In this document: in pieces, positions 26,775 to 35,781 of the stretch
How positions within the stretch are numbered: position 1 is the first letter of the stretch
Layout: every line of letters begins with the position of its first letter
Source: Demequina sp. NBRC 110053
Lineage (GTDB): Bacteria > Actinomycetota > Actinomycetes > Actinomycetales > Demequinaceae
Reading direction: 5' to 3'
NCBI RefSeq assembly: GCF_002090095.1
Contig: NZ_BBRJ01000002.1
Span: 1,488,817-1,552,816, forward strand
Length of the DNA stretch: 64,000 bases
Made by a program: the position numbers and the translations under genes
The notes under the pieces: model-generated
The model's database searches: none
What the model was told of the DNA's origin: nothing
The model's input: the letters and a program-made list of their open reading frames with translations, nothing else

Positions 26775-29700
26775 ATGGTTCTGAAGACACCACGACGGGC
26801 CGCGGTCGCGGCCGTGGGGTTGGGTGCGGTGCTCGTCGCCGCGCTCGTTCCCGCGGCTCACGCCGCGGACCTCGAACTCATCCCGGACGGCGGCTTCGAG
26901 TCGGGCAGCCTTGAGGGCTGGTCGGCTCAGCGCGGCGGCGCCCTGCAGATCACCGATGACGCTCGCACCGGCGACCAGGCGATGCAGGTGAACAACCGCA
27001 CCGGCACGCAGTCGGGCCCCTACTTCGACATGTCGGACGCCGCTGAGGCGGGCGTCGAGTACAGCGTCTCCCTGTGGCTGAAGTGGAACTCCGCGGAGGC
27101 CACCGTCACCGAGAAGACGTTCAACCTCACCACGTGGTCGGGCGCCTACGCGTTCGACGACCGCTTCTCCGTCACCGCCCAGGAGGGCGAGTGGACCGAG
27201 CTGACCGGCACCTTCACGCTCACGGAGGACCAGGTCAACGAGGACACCTCGATCATGATCGAGACCCCGTTCGTCGGCTCGCCCGGCGCGAACGACCTCA
27301 TGAGCTTCGTGGTCGACGACGTCTCCCTGCTGGCCCCGATCCCCGAGGATGCCAACATCATCGAGAACGGCGGCTTCGAGGAGGGCATCGAGCCCTGGTA
27401 CGGCGACGGCAACGGCGTGTCCACGATCGAGCTCACGGATGAGACCGAGGCCCGCACGGGCGACGCAGCGCTGCTCGTCAGCGAGCGCGCGGGCACCTTC
27501 GCCGGAGCGTCCTACGATCTCAGCGGGATGCTCGAGCAGGGACGGCAGTACTACCTGTCGGCGTGGGTGCGCTACGAGGGCGAGGACACCCCGGCGACCA
27601 AGCGCTTCAACGGAACGGCGAGGTTCGGAGGCACGTCCAACACGTACTTCGACTTCGCCTACACCAACAGCACCGGCAACGGCGTCGCGGCCAAGGGCGA
27701 GTGGACGGAGATCACGGGAACTCTCAACGTCGGCGCCAGCGCCAACGTGGACGACGTGATCCTGTTCTTCGAGACGCCGTACGTCGCGAGCGGCGATCCC
27801 GACGCCGACCTCATGGACTTCTACCTCGACGACGTCGTCATGACGCTGCTCCCCGAGGTGGAGACCCCCGAGGCCGACGACGTCACCATCCCGATCGTCG
27901 GCAAGCGCGTGGGCGAGCACAATCCGCTGATGTCGCACCGCTTTGGCGCCGACGGCAACGCGTTCGTGTTCGACGGCCGCGTGTACATCTACATGACCAA
28001 CGACACGCAGGAGTGGGACCCCACTCTGGACAGCGACACCAACACCTACGCTCGGATCAACGAGATCGTCGTGATCTCCTCCGATGACATGGTGAACTGG
28101 GTCGACCACGGCGCCATCTCCGTGGCCGGGCCCGAGGGCGCCGCGACGTGGGCATCCAACTCGTGGGCGCCCGCATTCGCGGCCAAGGAGGTCGACGGCG
28201 AGCAGAAGTTCTTCCTGTACTTCTCGAACAACGGCTCGAGCGTGGGCGTCCTCGAGGGCCCGACCCCGACCGGTCCGTTCACGAGCCCGCTCGACGGACC
28301 GCTCGCGGACCGCAATACCCCGGGCGTGCCCGAGGAGTACTCGGCTTGGTACTTCGACCCGGGCGTGTACGTCGCGGACGACGGCCAGGCGTACCTCTAC
28401 TACGGCGGCGGCGACCCGAACCCGTCATCCGCGGTCGAGGACCCGGTCAACAACCCGATGACCACCTACGCGGTCAAGCTGGCCGACGACATGATCTCGC
28501 TCGACGGCGAGGCTCAGGTGGTCGACGCCCCGAACATCTTCGAGGCGAGCCACGTGTTCGAGCGAGACGGGAAGTACTACTACTCGTACTCGACGGACTT
28601 CACCACCGGCGGCCGTGATCCCGGAGCACCCCCGACGGGCGCGATCGCCTACCTGATGGCGGACGACCCGATGGGTCCGTGGACTCCCGCTCAGTTCGCT
28701 GGCACGGCGTTCCTCAACCAGGCGAACTTCTTCGGCAGCGGCACGGGTGGCAACAACCACCAGTCGTTCTTCGAGCTGAACGGCGAGTACTACTTCACGT
28801 ACCACGCGCCCACGATCAATGCCCGGATGAACTCGGAGGCGGGGACCAACATCTCCGGCTACCGCAGCCCCCACATGCAGAAGGTGGAGTTCAACGAGGA
28901 CGGCACCATCGTCCCCATCGTCGGCAACTACGCCGGCGTGGAGCAGATCAAGAACTTCGATCCGTTCCGCGTCATCGAGGCCGAGACCATCGGCTGGCAG
29001 TCCGGCGTGCTCACCGAGCTCATCGAGCGCGGCTCTGCGGAGTTCGGTCCTCAGGAGGCCAACTCCGTCCTGACGGCGCTGAACGATGGCGACTGGACCG
29101 CGCTGTCCTCGGTCGACTTCGGCGATGAGGACGAGGTGACTCTCACGGCCCGCGCGAAGCCGCTGGCTGAGGGCGCCGCCATCGAGGTCCGCGCGGGCAG
29201 CTCCACGGGCTCCCTGCTCGGCACCATCGACCTCGACGGCACCGTCGACGAGTTCGGCGAGTTCTCCACCACGCTGTCCGGCGTGGCCGGCGTGCACGAC
29301 ATCTTCTTCGTCTTCACGGGCGCCGAGGACGTCGAGCTCGCTGACATCGACACGTGGACCATGGCCCCCGCAGGGGGCAACGCCATCGAGTTCGGTGATG
29401 TGACGCCGGAGTCGACGGAGTTCTATGAGGAGATCATGTGGTTGGCCGGTGAGGGGATCTCGCTGGGCTGGGAGACTCCTGAGGGTCGGGAGTTCCGTCC
29501 CACGCGGTCGATCACTCGTGATGCGATGGCGGCGTTCCTGTACCGCTATGAGGGTGAGCCTGAGGTGGACACCTCTGGTCCTTCCCCGTTCGTGGATGTG
29601 ACGCCGGACAGCACCGAGTTCTACGAGGAGATCGTGTGGCTGTCCGAGCAGGACATCACGCTGGGCTGGGACACGCCCAGGGGTCAGGAGTTCCGTCCCA

Positions 29701-29963
29701 CGGCGCCTATCACCCGTGATGCGATGGCGGCGTTCCTGTATCGCCTGGCCGGGGAGCCCGACTGGGACGCTCCGGAGGAGTCTCCGTTCGTGGACATCAC
29801 GGACTCGAACACGGAGTTCTACACGGAGATCACGTGGCTGGCCGACACGGGCATCACGCAGGGGTGGGACTCGCCTCGCGGTCTGGAGTTCCGACCGTTC
29901 TCCACGACCACCCGTGACGCGATGGCGGCGTTCCTGTTCCGCTACGACGACCTGCCCGTCTAA
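26775..29963 (+). CDS. Secreted GH43 glycosidase with two CBMs and SLH-like repeats
   Basis: A 1062-residue extracellular protein, the same length as its neighbour but with different domains. The ATG at 26775 has an excellent AAGGAGGAA site; the frame is open upstream but the signal peptide starts here. Approximate order: two CBM4_9-like modules (35-190, 195-360); a GH43 domain (370-730; NPLMSHRFGADGNAFVFDGR, NSWAPAF, SAWYFDPGVYV); a CBM6-like module (735-870; beginning FRVIEAET); and three SLH-like repeats from about 871. It probably acts on arabinoxylan or xylo-oligosaccharides. It follows the first GH43 gene by 95 bp and precedes a strong hairpin. Confidence 0.88.
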   Translation: MVLKTPRRAAVAAVGLGAVLVAALVPAAHAADLELIPDGGFESGSLEGWSAQRGGALQITDDARTGDQAMQVNNRTGTQSGPYFDMSDAAEAGVEYSVSLWLKWNSAEATVTEKTFNLTTWSGAYAFDDRFSVTAQEGEWTELTGTFTLTEDQVNEDTSIMIETPFVGSPGANDLMSFVVDDVSLLAPIPEDANIIENGGFEEGIEPWYGDGNGVSTIELTDETEARTGDAALLVSERAGTFAGASYDLSGMLEQGRQYYLSAWVRYEGEDTPATKRFNGTARFGGTSNTYFDFAYTNSTGNGVAAKGEWTEITGTLNVGASANVDDVILFFETPYVASGDPDADLMDFYLDDVVMTLLPEVETPEADDVTIPIVGKRVGEHNPLMSHRFGADGNAFVFDGRVYIYMTNDTQEWDPTLDSDTNTYARINEIVVISSDDMVNWVDHGAISVAGPEGAATWASNSWAPAFAAKEVDGEQKFFLYFSNNGSSVGVLEGPTPTGPFTSPLDGPLADRNTPGVPEEYSAWYFDPGVYVADDGQAYLYYGGGDPNPSSAVEDPVNNPMTTYAVKLADDMISLDGEAQVVDAPNIFEASHVFERDGKYYYSYSTDFTTGGRDPGAPPTGAIAYLMADDPMGPWTPAQFAGTAFLNQANFFGSGTGGNNHQSFFELNGEYYFTYHAPTINARMNSEAGTNISGYRSPHMQKVEFNEDGTIVPIVGNYAGVEQIKNFDPFRVIEAETIGWQSGVLTELIERGSAEFGPQEANSVLTALNDGDWTALSSVDFGDEDEVTLTARAKPLAEGAAIEVRAGSSTGSLLGTIDLDGTVDEFGEFSTTLSGVAGVHDIFFVFTGAEDVELADIDTWTMAPAGGNAIEFGDVTPESTEFYEEIMWLAGEGISLGWETPEGREFRPTRSITRDAMAAFLYRYEGEPEVDTSGPSPFVDVTPDSTEFYEEIVWLSEQDITLGWDTPRGQEFRPTAPITRDAMAAFLYRLAGEPDWDAPEESPFVDITDSNTEFYTEITWLADTGITQGWDSPRGLEFRPFSTTTRDAMAAFLFRYDDLPV
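29586..29842 (+). repeat. 257-bp exact repeat in SLH-coding DNA, copy 2
   Basis: Identical to 26302-26558. It encodes the second SLH-like repeat and the first half of the third. Confidence 0.9.
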
Positions 29964-29975
29964 GGGCAGGTGACC

Positions 29976-30013
29976 GGTGTGCCCCGGCTCCCTTGCGAGA
30001 GCCGGGGCACACC
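29976..30013 (+). terminator. Hairpin between the second GH43 gene and the second xylanase
   Basis: A perfect 15-bp stem, GGTGTGCCCCGGCTC (29976-29990) with its complement at 29999-30013, loop of 8 nt. The following gene has no obvious promoter in the remaining 65 bp, so the hairpin may only reduce read-through. Confidence 0.75.
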
Positions 30014-30078
30014 CTCGCCCACAGCCACGCCGCATCGGTGACGGTGCCGCGCCCCGCTCGCAGACTCCGAGGAGAACC

Positions 30079-31779
30079 ATGACCACCGCCCCCGCCTCTC
30101 GTGCCGTGACCGTCCTCACGGCGGGTCTCGCGCTCCTCGTCGTCTCCCTGGCACCGGCGGCTGCCGAGGAGCCGGAACCTGGCCTCACACCCATGGCGGA
30201 GGCTCTGGGCGTGCCCTTCGGGTTCGCGATCGACACGCGCGAGACGTCCGGGGCGGCTGCGGAGGTGCTGCGAACGCACGCAACGCAGTTCACGGCGGAG
30301 AACCACATGAAGCCCTACGCCTGGTACTCCGCGCCCGACGTGTTCTCCCCGCACCCCGACATCGAGACCCTCATGACCTTCGCGGTCGACAACGATCTCG
30401 ACGTGCACGGCCACACGCTGGTTTGGCACTCGCAGACTCCCGACTGGTTCTTCGAGAACGCCGCCGGCGAGCCGCTGCCGGCTGACGATGCGGGTCAAGA
30501 GGTGCTGCGCGAGCGCATGCGCGACCACATCTTCGGCGTCGCGGAGCACCTCAGCTCCGAGTTCGGGCTGTTCGGCGCCGGCAACCCCATCGTCTCCTTC
30601 GACGTCGTCAACGAGGTGGTCAGCGACGGGTCGTCGGACCCGGGTGGGCTGCGCCAGTCGGAGTGGCATCGCATCCTTGGCGAGGACTTCATCGATCTCG
30701 CGTTCGCCTACGCCGACGAGGCGTTCAATCAGACGTACGCCGCTGCCGGCGCCGACCGCCCGGTCGACCTCTACATCAACGACTACTCGACGGAGTGGCC
30801 GGACAAGCGCGCCCGCCTCCACGACCTGGTCGAGAGGCTGCTCGAGCGTGGCGTGCCCGTGGACGTCGTGGGCCACCAGTTCCACGTCAGGCCGTTCATG
30901 TCGCCGCAGCAGCTCGACGACACGCTGGACGACTTCGAGGACCTCCCCATCGACCAGGCCGTCACGGAGTTCGACCTGCCCGTGGGCACGCCCGTCACCC
31001 AGCAGCGCCTCGAGGACCAGGCAGCGTACTACCGGGACGCCTTCGAGATCTTCGTCGCGCATCGCTCGGTCATCGCGGTCAGCGTGTGGGGCATCACCGA
31101 CGACCGGAGCTGGCTCGCCGCGGAGGGCGCACCGCTGATGTTCGATGCCGCTGTTCAGCCCAAGCCCGCGGCGTTCGCGGTCGCCGACCTCGAGCCGCGG
31201 GTGTCCTTCGAGGATGTGACTCCCGAGTCATCGGAGTTCTTCGACGAGATCATGTGGTTGGCCGATCGAGCGGTGACGACGGGTTGGCCGACCGCGACAG
31301 GTCGGGAGTTCCGTCCCGAGAGCGAGATCACCCGTGATGCGATGGCGGCGTTCCTGTACCGGTATGCGGGTGAGCCTGAGGTGGACACCTCTGGCGAGTC
31401 TCCGTTCGTGGATGTGACGCCGGACAGCACGGAGTTCTACGAGGAGATCGTGTGGCTGTCCGAGCAGGACATCACGCTGGGTTGGGACTCGCCTCGGGGT
31501 CAGGAGTTCCGTCCCACGCAGCCGATCACTCGTGATGCGATGGCGGCGTTCCTGTACCGCTATGCGGGTGAGCCCGATTGGGATGCTCCTGAGGAGTCTC
31601 CGTTCGTGGACATCACGGAGGACAACACGGAGTTCTACACGGAGATCACGTGGCTGGCTGACACGGGCATCACGAAGGGCTACGACTCGCCTCGTGGTCT
31701 GGAGTTCCGTCCGTTCAACGAGACCACTCGTGACGCGATGGCCGCGTTCCTGTACCGCTACGACGACCTGCCCGTGTAG
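30079..31779 (+). CDS. Secreted GH10 endo-xylanase with SLH-like repeats
   Basis: A 566-residue extracellular endo-1,4-beta-xylanase. The ATG at 30079 has GAGGAGAA upstream and opens a signal peptide ending near APAAAEE. The GH10 domain (35-370) has the acid/base Glu179 in DVVNEV, the nucleophile Glu297 in TEFDL, AENHMKPYAW and HTLVWHSQTPDWFF. Three SLH-like repeats begin at about 374, 440 and 506 and should tether the enzyme to the cell envelope. Unlike the 1393-residue xylanase it has no CBM, suggesting work on soluble or pre-cut xylan near the cell. It is last in the island. Confidence 0.93.
   Translation: MTTAPASRAVTVLTAGLALLVVSLAPAAAEEPEPGLTPMAEALGVPFGFAIDTRETSGAAAEVLRTHATQFTAENHMKPYAWYSAPDVFSPHPDIETLMTFAVDNDLDVHGHTLVWHSQTPDWFFENAAGEPLPADDAGQEVLRERMRDHIFGVAEHLSSEFGLFGAGNPIVSFDVVNEVVSDGSSDPGGLRQSEWHRILGEDFIDLAFAYADEAFNQTYAAAGADRPVDLYINDYSTEWPDKRARLHDLVERLLERGVPVDVVGHQFHVRPFMSPQQLDDTLDDFEDLPIDQAVTEFDLPVGTPVTQQRLEDQAAYYRDAFEIFVAHRSVIAVSVWGITDDRSWLAAEGAPLMFDAAVQPKPAAFAVADLEPRVSFEDVTPESSEFFDEIMWLADRAVTTGWPTATGREFRPESEITRDAMAAFLYRYAGEPEVDTSGESPFVDVTPDSTEFYEEIVWLSEQDITLGWDSPRGQEFRPTQPITRDAMAAFLYRYAGEPDWDAPEESPFVDITEDNTEFYTEITWLADTGITKGYDSPRGLEFRPFNETTRDAMAAFLYRYDDLPV
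31676..31763 (+). repeat. 88-bp exact SLH-coding repeat shared with the first GH43 gene
   Basis: Identical to 26576-26663, the 3' end of the first GH43 gene, while the catalytic parts are unrelated. Confidence 0.85.
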
Positions 31780-31841
31780 GTGGGCCAGTGGCGCTGAGGG
31801 CCGATGCGCGGTGTGGGCGGGCACCCGTCTACCCTTGACCC

Positions 31842-32798
31842 ATGGCTGGAAACTCGAAGCGCCGCGGCGCCACCCGGACGGCGGGCTCCAAGAAGGGCGC
31901 GCTGAAGGGCACCGGTGGCCACGGCCGCAAGGCTCTCGAGGGCAAGGGCCCCACGCCCAAGGCGGAGGACCGACCCAATCACAAGGCGTACAAGGCCAAG
32001 CGCAGGGCCGAGTCCGAGGCCGCCAAGCGTCCGCAGCCCCGCCGCACCACTCCACGCGACCGGACCTCGGGCTCGCTGGAGCTCGTCATCGGCCGCAACT
32101 CCGTGCTCGAGGCGCTGCGCATGGGGATGGCGGCAGAGCGGCTCTCGGTCTTCACCCGGATCGACGCGGATGACCGCGTCACTGAGATCGTGTCGCTCGC
32201 CGTCGAGCACGGGCTCGAGGTGCGCGAGGTGACCAAGGCGACCCTGGACGCCATGGGCGGAGGGTCGCCGCACCAGGGCGTCGCGCTCGAGGTGCCTCCC
32301 TATGCGTATGCGGAACCCGAGGACCTGCTCGACGGGCGCGCGCCCGTGCGCATCGTCGCGCTCGACGGCATTCAGGACCCCCGCAACCTCGGCGCGATCA
32401 TGCGCTCGGCTGCCGCGTTCGGTGCGACAGGAGTCGTCATCCCCGAGCGCCGGGCCGCGGGCGTGACGGTGGCCGCCTGGAAGGTGTCGGCCGGTGCCGC
32501 CTCCCGGGTTCCCGTGGCCCGCGCGACCAATCTCACGCGCGCGATCGAGGGGTACAAGAAAGCGGGCTGCTTCGTCGTGGGCCTCGACGCCGACGGCGAC
32601 GTCGAGGTCGGCAGGTCCGAGCTGCTCGACGGCCCTCTCGTCATCGTGACCGGCGCTGAGGGTGCCGGTCTGTCCCGGCTCGTGCGCGAGGCGTGCGACC
32701 AGATCGTGTCCATCCCGATCGCCGGCGATACCGAGAGTCTCAATGCCTCCGTCGCGGCGTCCATCGCGCTGTACGAGGCACGCAAGGCCCTCGGCTGA
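31842..32798 (+). CDS. rlmB: 23S rRNA (guanosine-2'-O)-methyltransferase RlmB
   Basis: A 318-residue SPOUT-family methyltransferase modifying the 23S peptidyl-transferase region. A basic Lys/Arg/Gly-rich N-terminus (1-75) precedes the substrate-binding domain ([12 protein letters not shown]) and the knotted catalytic domain with [34 protein letters not shown] and [20 protein letters not shown] at 31830-31835 is six bases before the ATG, giving a leaderless mRNA, so the gene does not depend on cysS or xylan transcription despite its displaced position. Confidence 0.93.
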   Translation: MAGNSKRRGATRTAGSKKGALKGTGGHGRKALEGKGPTPKAEDRPNHKAYKAKRRAESEAAKRPQPRRTTPRDRTSGSLELVIGRNSVLEALRMGMAAERLSVFTRIDADDRVTEIVSLAVEHGLEVREVTKATLDAMGGGSPHQGVALEVPPYAYAEPEDLLDGRAPVRIVALDGIQDPRNLGAIMRSAAAFGATGVVIPERRAAGVTVAAWKVSAGAASRVPVARATNLTRAIEGYKKAGCFVVGLDADGDVEVGRSELLDGPLVIVTGAEGAGLSRLVREACDQIVSIPIAGDTESLNASVAASIALYEARKALG

Positions 32799-32806
32799 CC
32801 GAGCCC

Positions 32807-34270
32807 CTACTCCGCTGTCGGCTCCGACGGGGGAGAAGGGGGCGCGTCGGCCGTGGCCCGCTCCCGGTCACGGCCCGGCACCACGGGTGCGTTCCTCACC
32901 GGGATGCGTGTGGAGGACCGCCTGACGGTGGGCGGCTCCGACTCATCGGGCTCGGGCACCCGGCCCCACGCATACGTGTTGTCGTTGGCGTACGGGTCCC
33001 GCGCGGCGTACTCGGTGCCGTGCTCCTCGGTCAGAGCAGGGAGCTCCGCGGTCATCTCGGCGATCGAGCGGCCCAGCACGGCCTGCTCGTCGTCCTTGGT
33101 GGGAAGGATGTTCTTGACGTAGCTCGCCGTCGCCACCGGCAGGGGCACGTCGTGATCGGCGGCCTCCGCCAGGTACCACCGGTGATCGAGCACCTCGTGG
33201 TACACCTGCGCCGGCTCGAGCTTGCCGCGCAGCCCGCGCGGCACGGCCCGAACCGTGGGCTCGAACATGGTCGTCAGCCACTCGTGGGCCGCGTGCGCCT
33301 CATCCTGGTCGGGCTGGTCGCGCCACGCGCGGTACTCATCCAGATCGTTGAGCAGGCGGCGCGCCTGGTTCTCCTGGACGTCGAGCCCCGTCAGCCGCAT
33401 GAGCCGCCGCTGGTGGAAGCCTGCGTCCACCACCTTGGGCCGGATGGTCACGGCCGTGCCGTCCTCGGTCTCCTCCATGTCGATCTCGTCGAGGTCGAAA
33501 CCCAGGTCGTTGAGCTGGCGGACTCGTTCGGCGATCCGCATGCGGATGTTGGACGTGTGCGTCGAGGTCTCGGTCAGCGCGCTCCACAGCTCGCGATAGC
33601 GCTTCTCGAGCCGCGCGCCGATGTCGAACGGGTCGACGCTCTCATCGAGATCCTCGGAGGCTTGGAGGTCGAGCAGCTCTCCGGTGATGTTCGTGGTGGC
33701 GATGTCGAGGTCGGTCTCGCGCTGCCCGTCCGTGAGTCGCGCGTGCATGTCACCCGTCTCGGCGTCCACGAGGTAGGCCGAGAACTCCGATGCGTCGCGC
33801 CGGAACAAGGCGTTCGACAGCGACACGTCGCCCCAGTAGAAGCCCAGCAGGTGCAGTCGCACGAGCAGCACCGACAGCGCTCCCACCAGCCGCTTGAGCG
33901 TGGCGCGTCGCAGGCCCTGCGAGAACAGCGCGCGATACGGCAGCGAGTACGCGAGGTGCTCCGTGATCAGCGCGGCGGACAGCGGCTCGCCCGACGCGGA
34001 CGTGCGTCCTGACACCACCGCGACGGGGTGCACGCACGGTGCCTCCATGCGCTGGAGCTCGCGCAGCATCGTGAACTCGCGGTGCGCGATCTCCGCGTTC
34101 GTCTCCTTCACCGCGATCACGCCGTCGCCGTGGCGCACGAACCGCACGACGTGGCGGGATAGCCCGCGCGGCAGCGCCGCGATGTGCTCCTCCGGCCACG
34201 CCTCGAGCGGCACGTCCCACGGGAGCTCGATGAGGGCAGGGTCTGCGGCTCCGGTGATGTGCAGCGGCAT
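32807..34270 (-). CDS. DUF4032 domain protein (kinase-like fold)
   Basis: A 487-residue cytoplasmic protein of the actinobacterial DUF4032 family. The N-terminal half has features of a lipopolysaccharide-kinase/aminoglycoside-kinase fold: DGVIAVKETNAEIAHREF, LHLLGFYWGDVSLSNALFR (similar to an H-x-D-x5-N catalytic loop) and AYLVDAETGDMH (a D-x-E-T metal-binding type motif). The second half is the DUF4032 domain proper, ending with a Pro/Arg-rich tail. No substrate is known. The ATG at 34270 follows TACGCT (34282-34277 on this strand) by six bases. It converges on rlmB with only eight bases between them. Confidence 0.8.
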   Translation of the reverse strand: MPLHITGAADPALIELPWDVPLEAWPEEHIAALPRGLSRHVVRFVRHGDGVIAVKETNAEIAHREFTMLRELQRMEAPCVHPVAVVSGRTSASGEPLSAALITEHLAYSLPYRALFSQGLRRATLKRLVGALSVLLVRLHLLGFYWGDVSLSNALFRRDASEFSAYLVDAETGDMHARLTDGQRETDLDIATTNITGELLDLQASEDLDESVDPFDIGARLEKRYRELWSALTETSTHTSNIRMRIAERVRQLNDLGFDLDEIDMEETEDGTAVTIRPKVVDAGFHQRRLMRLTGLDVQENQARRLLNDLDEYRAWRDQPDQDEAHAAHEWLTTMFEPTVRAVPRGLRGKLEPAQVYHEVLDHRWYLAEAADHDVPLPVATASYVKNILPTKDDEQAVLGRSIAEMTAELPALTEEHGTEYAARDPYANDNTYAWGRVPEPDESEPPTVRRSSTRIPVRNAPVVPGRDRERATADAPPSPPSEPTAE

Positions 34271-34310
34271 GGCCCCAGCGTAACCGGCGCCCGCGCGCCC
34301 GAGCCCGCCC

Positions 34311-34340
34311 GCGCATCGGCTCTGCGGCCGGCCGATGCGC
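34311..34340. repeat. Hairpin made of two inverted GCGCATCGGC words
   Basis: GCGCATCGGC (34311-34320) and GCCGATGCGC (34331-34340) form a perfect 10-bp stem with a 10-nt loop. The same design is at 55679-55710. Confidence 0.7.
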
Positions 34341-34406
34341 TCCGTCCGAGTTTCGCAACCCGCGCTGCGCACCGGCGTCGCGGAGCAGGCGGCAGGGCGG
34401 GAACAG

Positions 34407-34442
34407 CAGGAGGGGCGGCCCCTCGCGGGACCGCCCCTCCTG
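34407..34442 (-). terminator. msiK terminator
   Basis: CAGGAGGGGCGG (34407-34418) pairs perfectly with CCGCCCCTCCTG (34431-34442). It lies 15 bp after the msiK stop on the minus strand. Confidence 0.75.
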
Positions 34443-34456
34443 TGACTGCTACGCGA

Positions 34457-35620
34457 TCAGGCCTTGTGAGTCGCCGATGCGTCGGTGTGCACCTCGGACG
34501 ACAGACGCTCGCCGGTGGCAGCGGAGAACACGTGCTGCTCGCCCTCGCGGATCTTGACCCACACGGTGTCGCCCTTGCCGGGGACATCGCGGGGGTCGAT
34601 GCGCACGATCATCTGCGAGTCGCCAGCGGCGAAGTGCACGTCCTCGGCACCGCCGAACTCGTTGGGCACCTCGCCGTAGACGAAGGCGTCCGAGCCGAGC
34701 TCCTCGACCACGTCGACCTCGATCGGGATCGCTCCGTCGGTGTTGGGCGCCACGCGGTCGAGGGACTCGGGGCGGAAGCCCAGGACGACGTGGTTCTTGT
34801 CCTCTGCCTTGAGCGCGGAGACGGCCTCGCGGGCGAGGTCGACCTTGGCGCGGCCCACCTGAGCCTGGCCGTCGAACACCTGGTAGGTGCCGATGTTCAT
34901 CGCGGGCGAGCCGATGAAGCCTGCCACGAACACGTTGGCGGGGGCGTCGTACATGTCGCGCGGCGAGCCCACCTGCTGAAGGACGCCGTCCTTGAGCACG
35001 GCGATGCGGTCGCCCATGGTGAGCGCCTCGACCTGGTCGTGGGTCACGTAGACCGTGGTAGTGCCCAGACGGCGCTGGAGCGCGGCGATCTGGGTACGGG
35101 TCTGGACACGGAGCTTGGCGTCGAGGTTCGACAGCGGCTCGTCCATGAGGAACACCTGCGGCTGGCGCACGATCGCGCGACCCATGGCCACGCGCTGGCG
35201 CTGACCGCCGGACAGGGCCTTGGGCTTGCGGTCGAGGTACTCGGTCAGGTCGAGGATCTTCGCCGCGGCCTCGACGCGCTGGCGGATCTCCGCCTTGTCG
35301 ACCTTGGCGATCTTGAGCGCGAAGCCCATGTTGTCCGCCACGGTCATGTGCGGGTAGAGCGCGTAGGACTGGAACACCATCGCGATGTCGCGATCCTTGG
35401 GCTGGACGTGGGTGACGTCGCGGTCGCCCACCCAGATGGCTCCCTGGTCGATGTCCTCGAGTCCCGCGAGCATGCGCAGGGAGGTCGACTTTCCGCAGCC
35501 GGAAGGTCCGACGAGGACGAGGAACTCGCCGTCGGCGATCTCCAGGTCGAGGGAGTCGACCGCCGGGCGCTCGGTCCCGGGATAGATGCGCGACGCCTTG
35601 TCGTAGGTAACGCTGGCCAT
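34457..35620 (-). CDS. msiK: ABC transporter ATP-binding protein, multiple sugar import type
   Basis: A 387-residue MalK/UgpC-type ATPase. Walker A GPSGCGKS is near residues 39-46, the Q-loop is FQSYALYPHMTV, the signature LSGGQRQRVAMGRA, Walker B VFLMDEPLSNLDA and the switch His VTHDQVEA; the C-terminal third is the TOBE regulatory domain. In actinomycetes a single MsiK energises many di- and oligosaccharide importers, including those for xylobiose and cellobiose, and is encoded alone, as here. A role in taking up products of the xylan enzymes is plausible inference. Confidence 0.9.
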   Translation of the reverse strand: MASVTYDKASRIYPGTERPAVDSLDLEIADGEFLVLVGPSGCGKSTSLRMLAGLEDIDQGAIWVGDRDVTHVQPKDRDIAMVFQSYALYPHMTVADNMGFALKIAKVDKAEIRQRVEAAAKILDLTEYLDRKPKALSGGQRQRVAMGRAIVRQPQVFLMDEPLSNLDAKLRVQTRTQIAALQRRLGTTTVYVTHDQVEALTMGDRIAVLKDGVLQQVGSPRDMYDAPANVFVAGFIGSPAMNIGTYQVFDGQAQVGRAKVDLAREAVSALKAEDKNHVVLGFRPESLDRVAPNTDGAIPIEVDVVEELGSDAFVYGEVPNEFGGAEDVHFAAGDSQMIVRIDPRDVPGKGDTVWVKIREGEQHVFSAATGERLSSEVHTDASATHKA

Positions 35621-35757
35621 GAGATGGTCCCTTCACCGGCAGGTACGTGCCGGACGATCCGTAGTGAAGAGTGCCGATGTGGTGTCCACAGTGACACTTC
35701 CCGTGCCGAAGTCGAGACGGGTGCATTCATCCTGCCACATCGTGCGGACGGGTCCAA
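35621..35757 (-). promoter_or_regulatory. msiK promoter and structured leader
   Basis: On the minus strand TTGGAC (35757-35752) and CAGGAT (35734-35729) are 17 bp apart. The following leader of about 100 nt contains two hairpins: GTGTC/GACAC arms at 35682-35697 and a CCGGCA/TGCCGG stem at 35636-35653, the latter about 15 bases before the start codon. A conserved RNA motif is known upstream of actinobacterial msiK genes. Whether this leader belongs to it cannot be settled by eye. Confidence 0.4.
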
Positions 35758-35781
35758 CCGCGGTCGGGGTAGCGTGATGCC

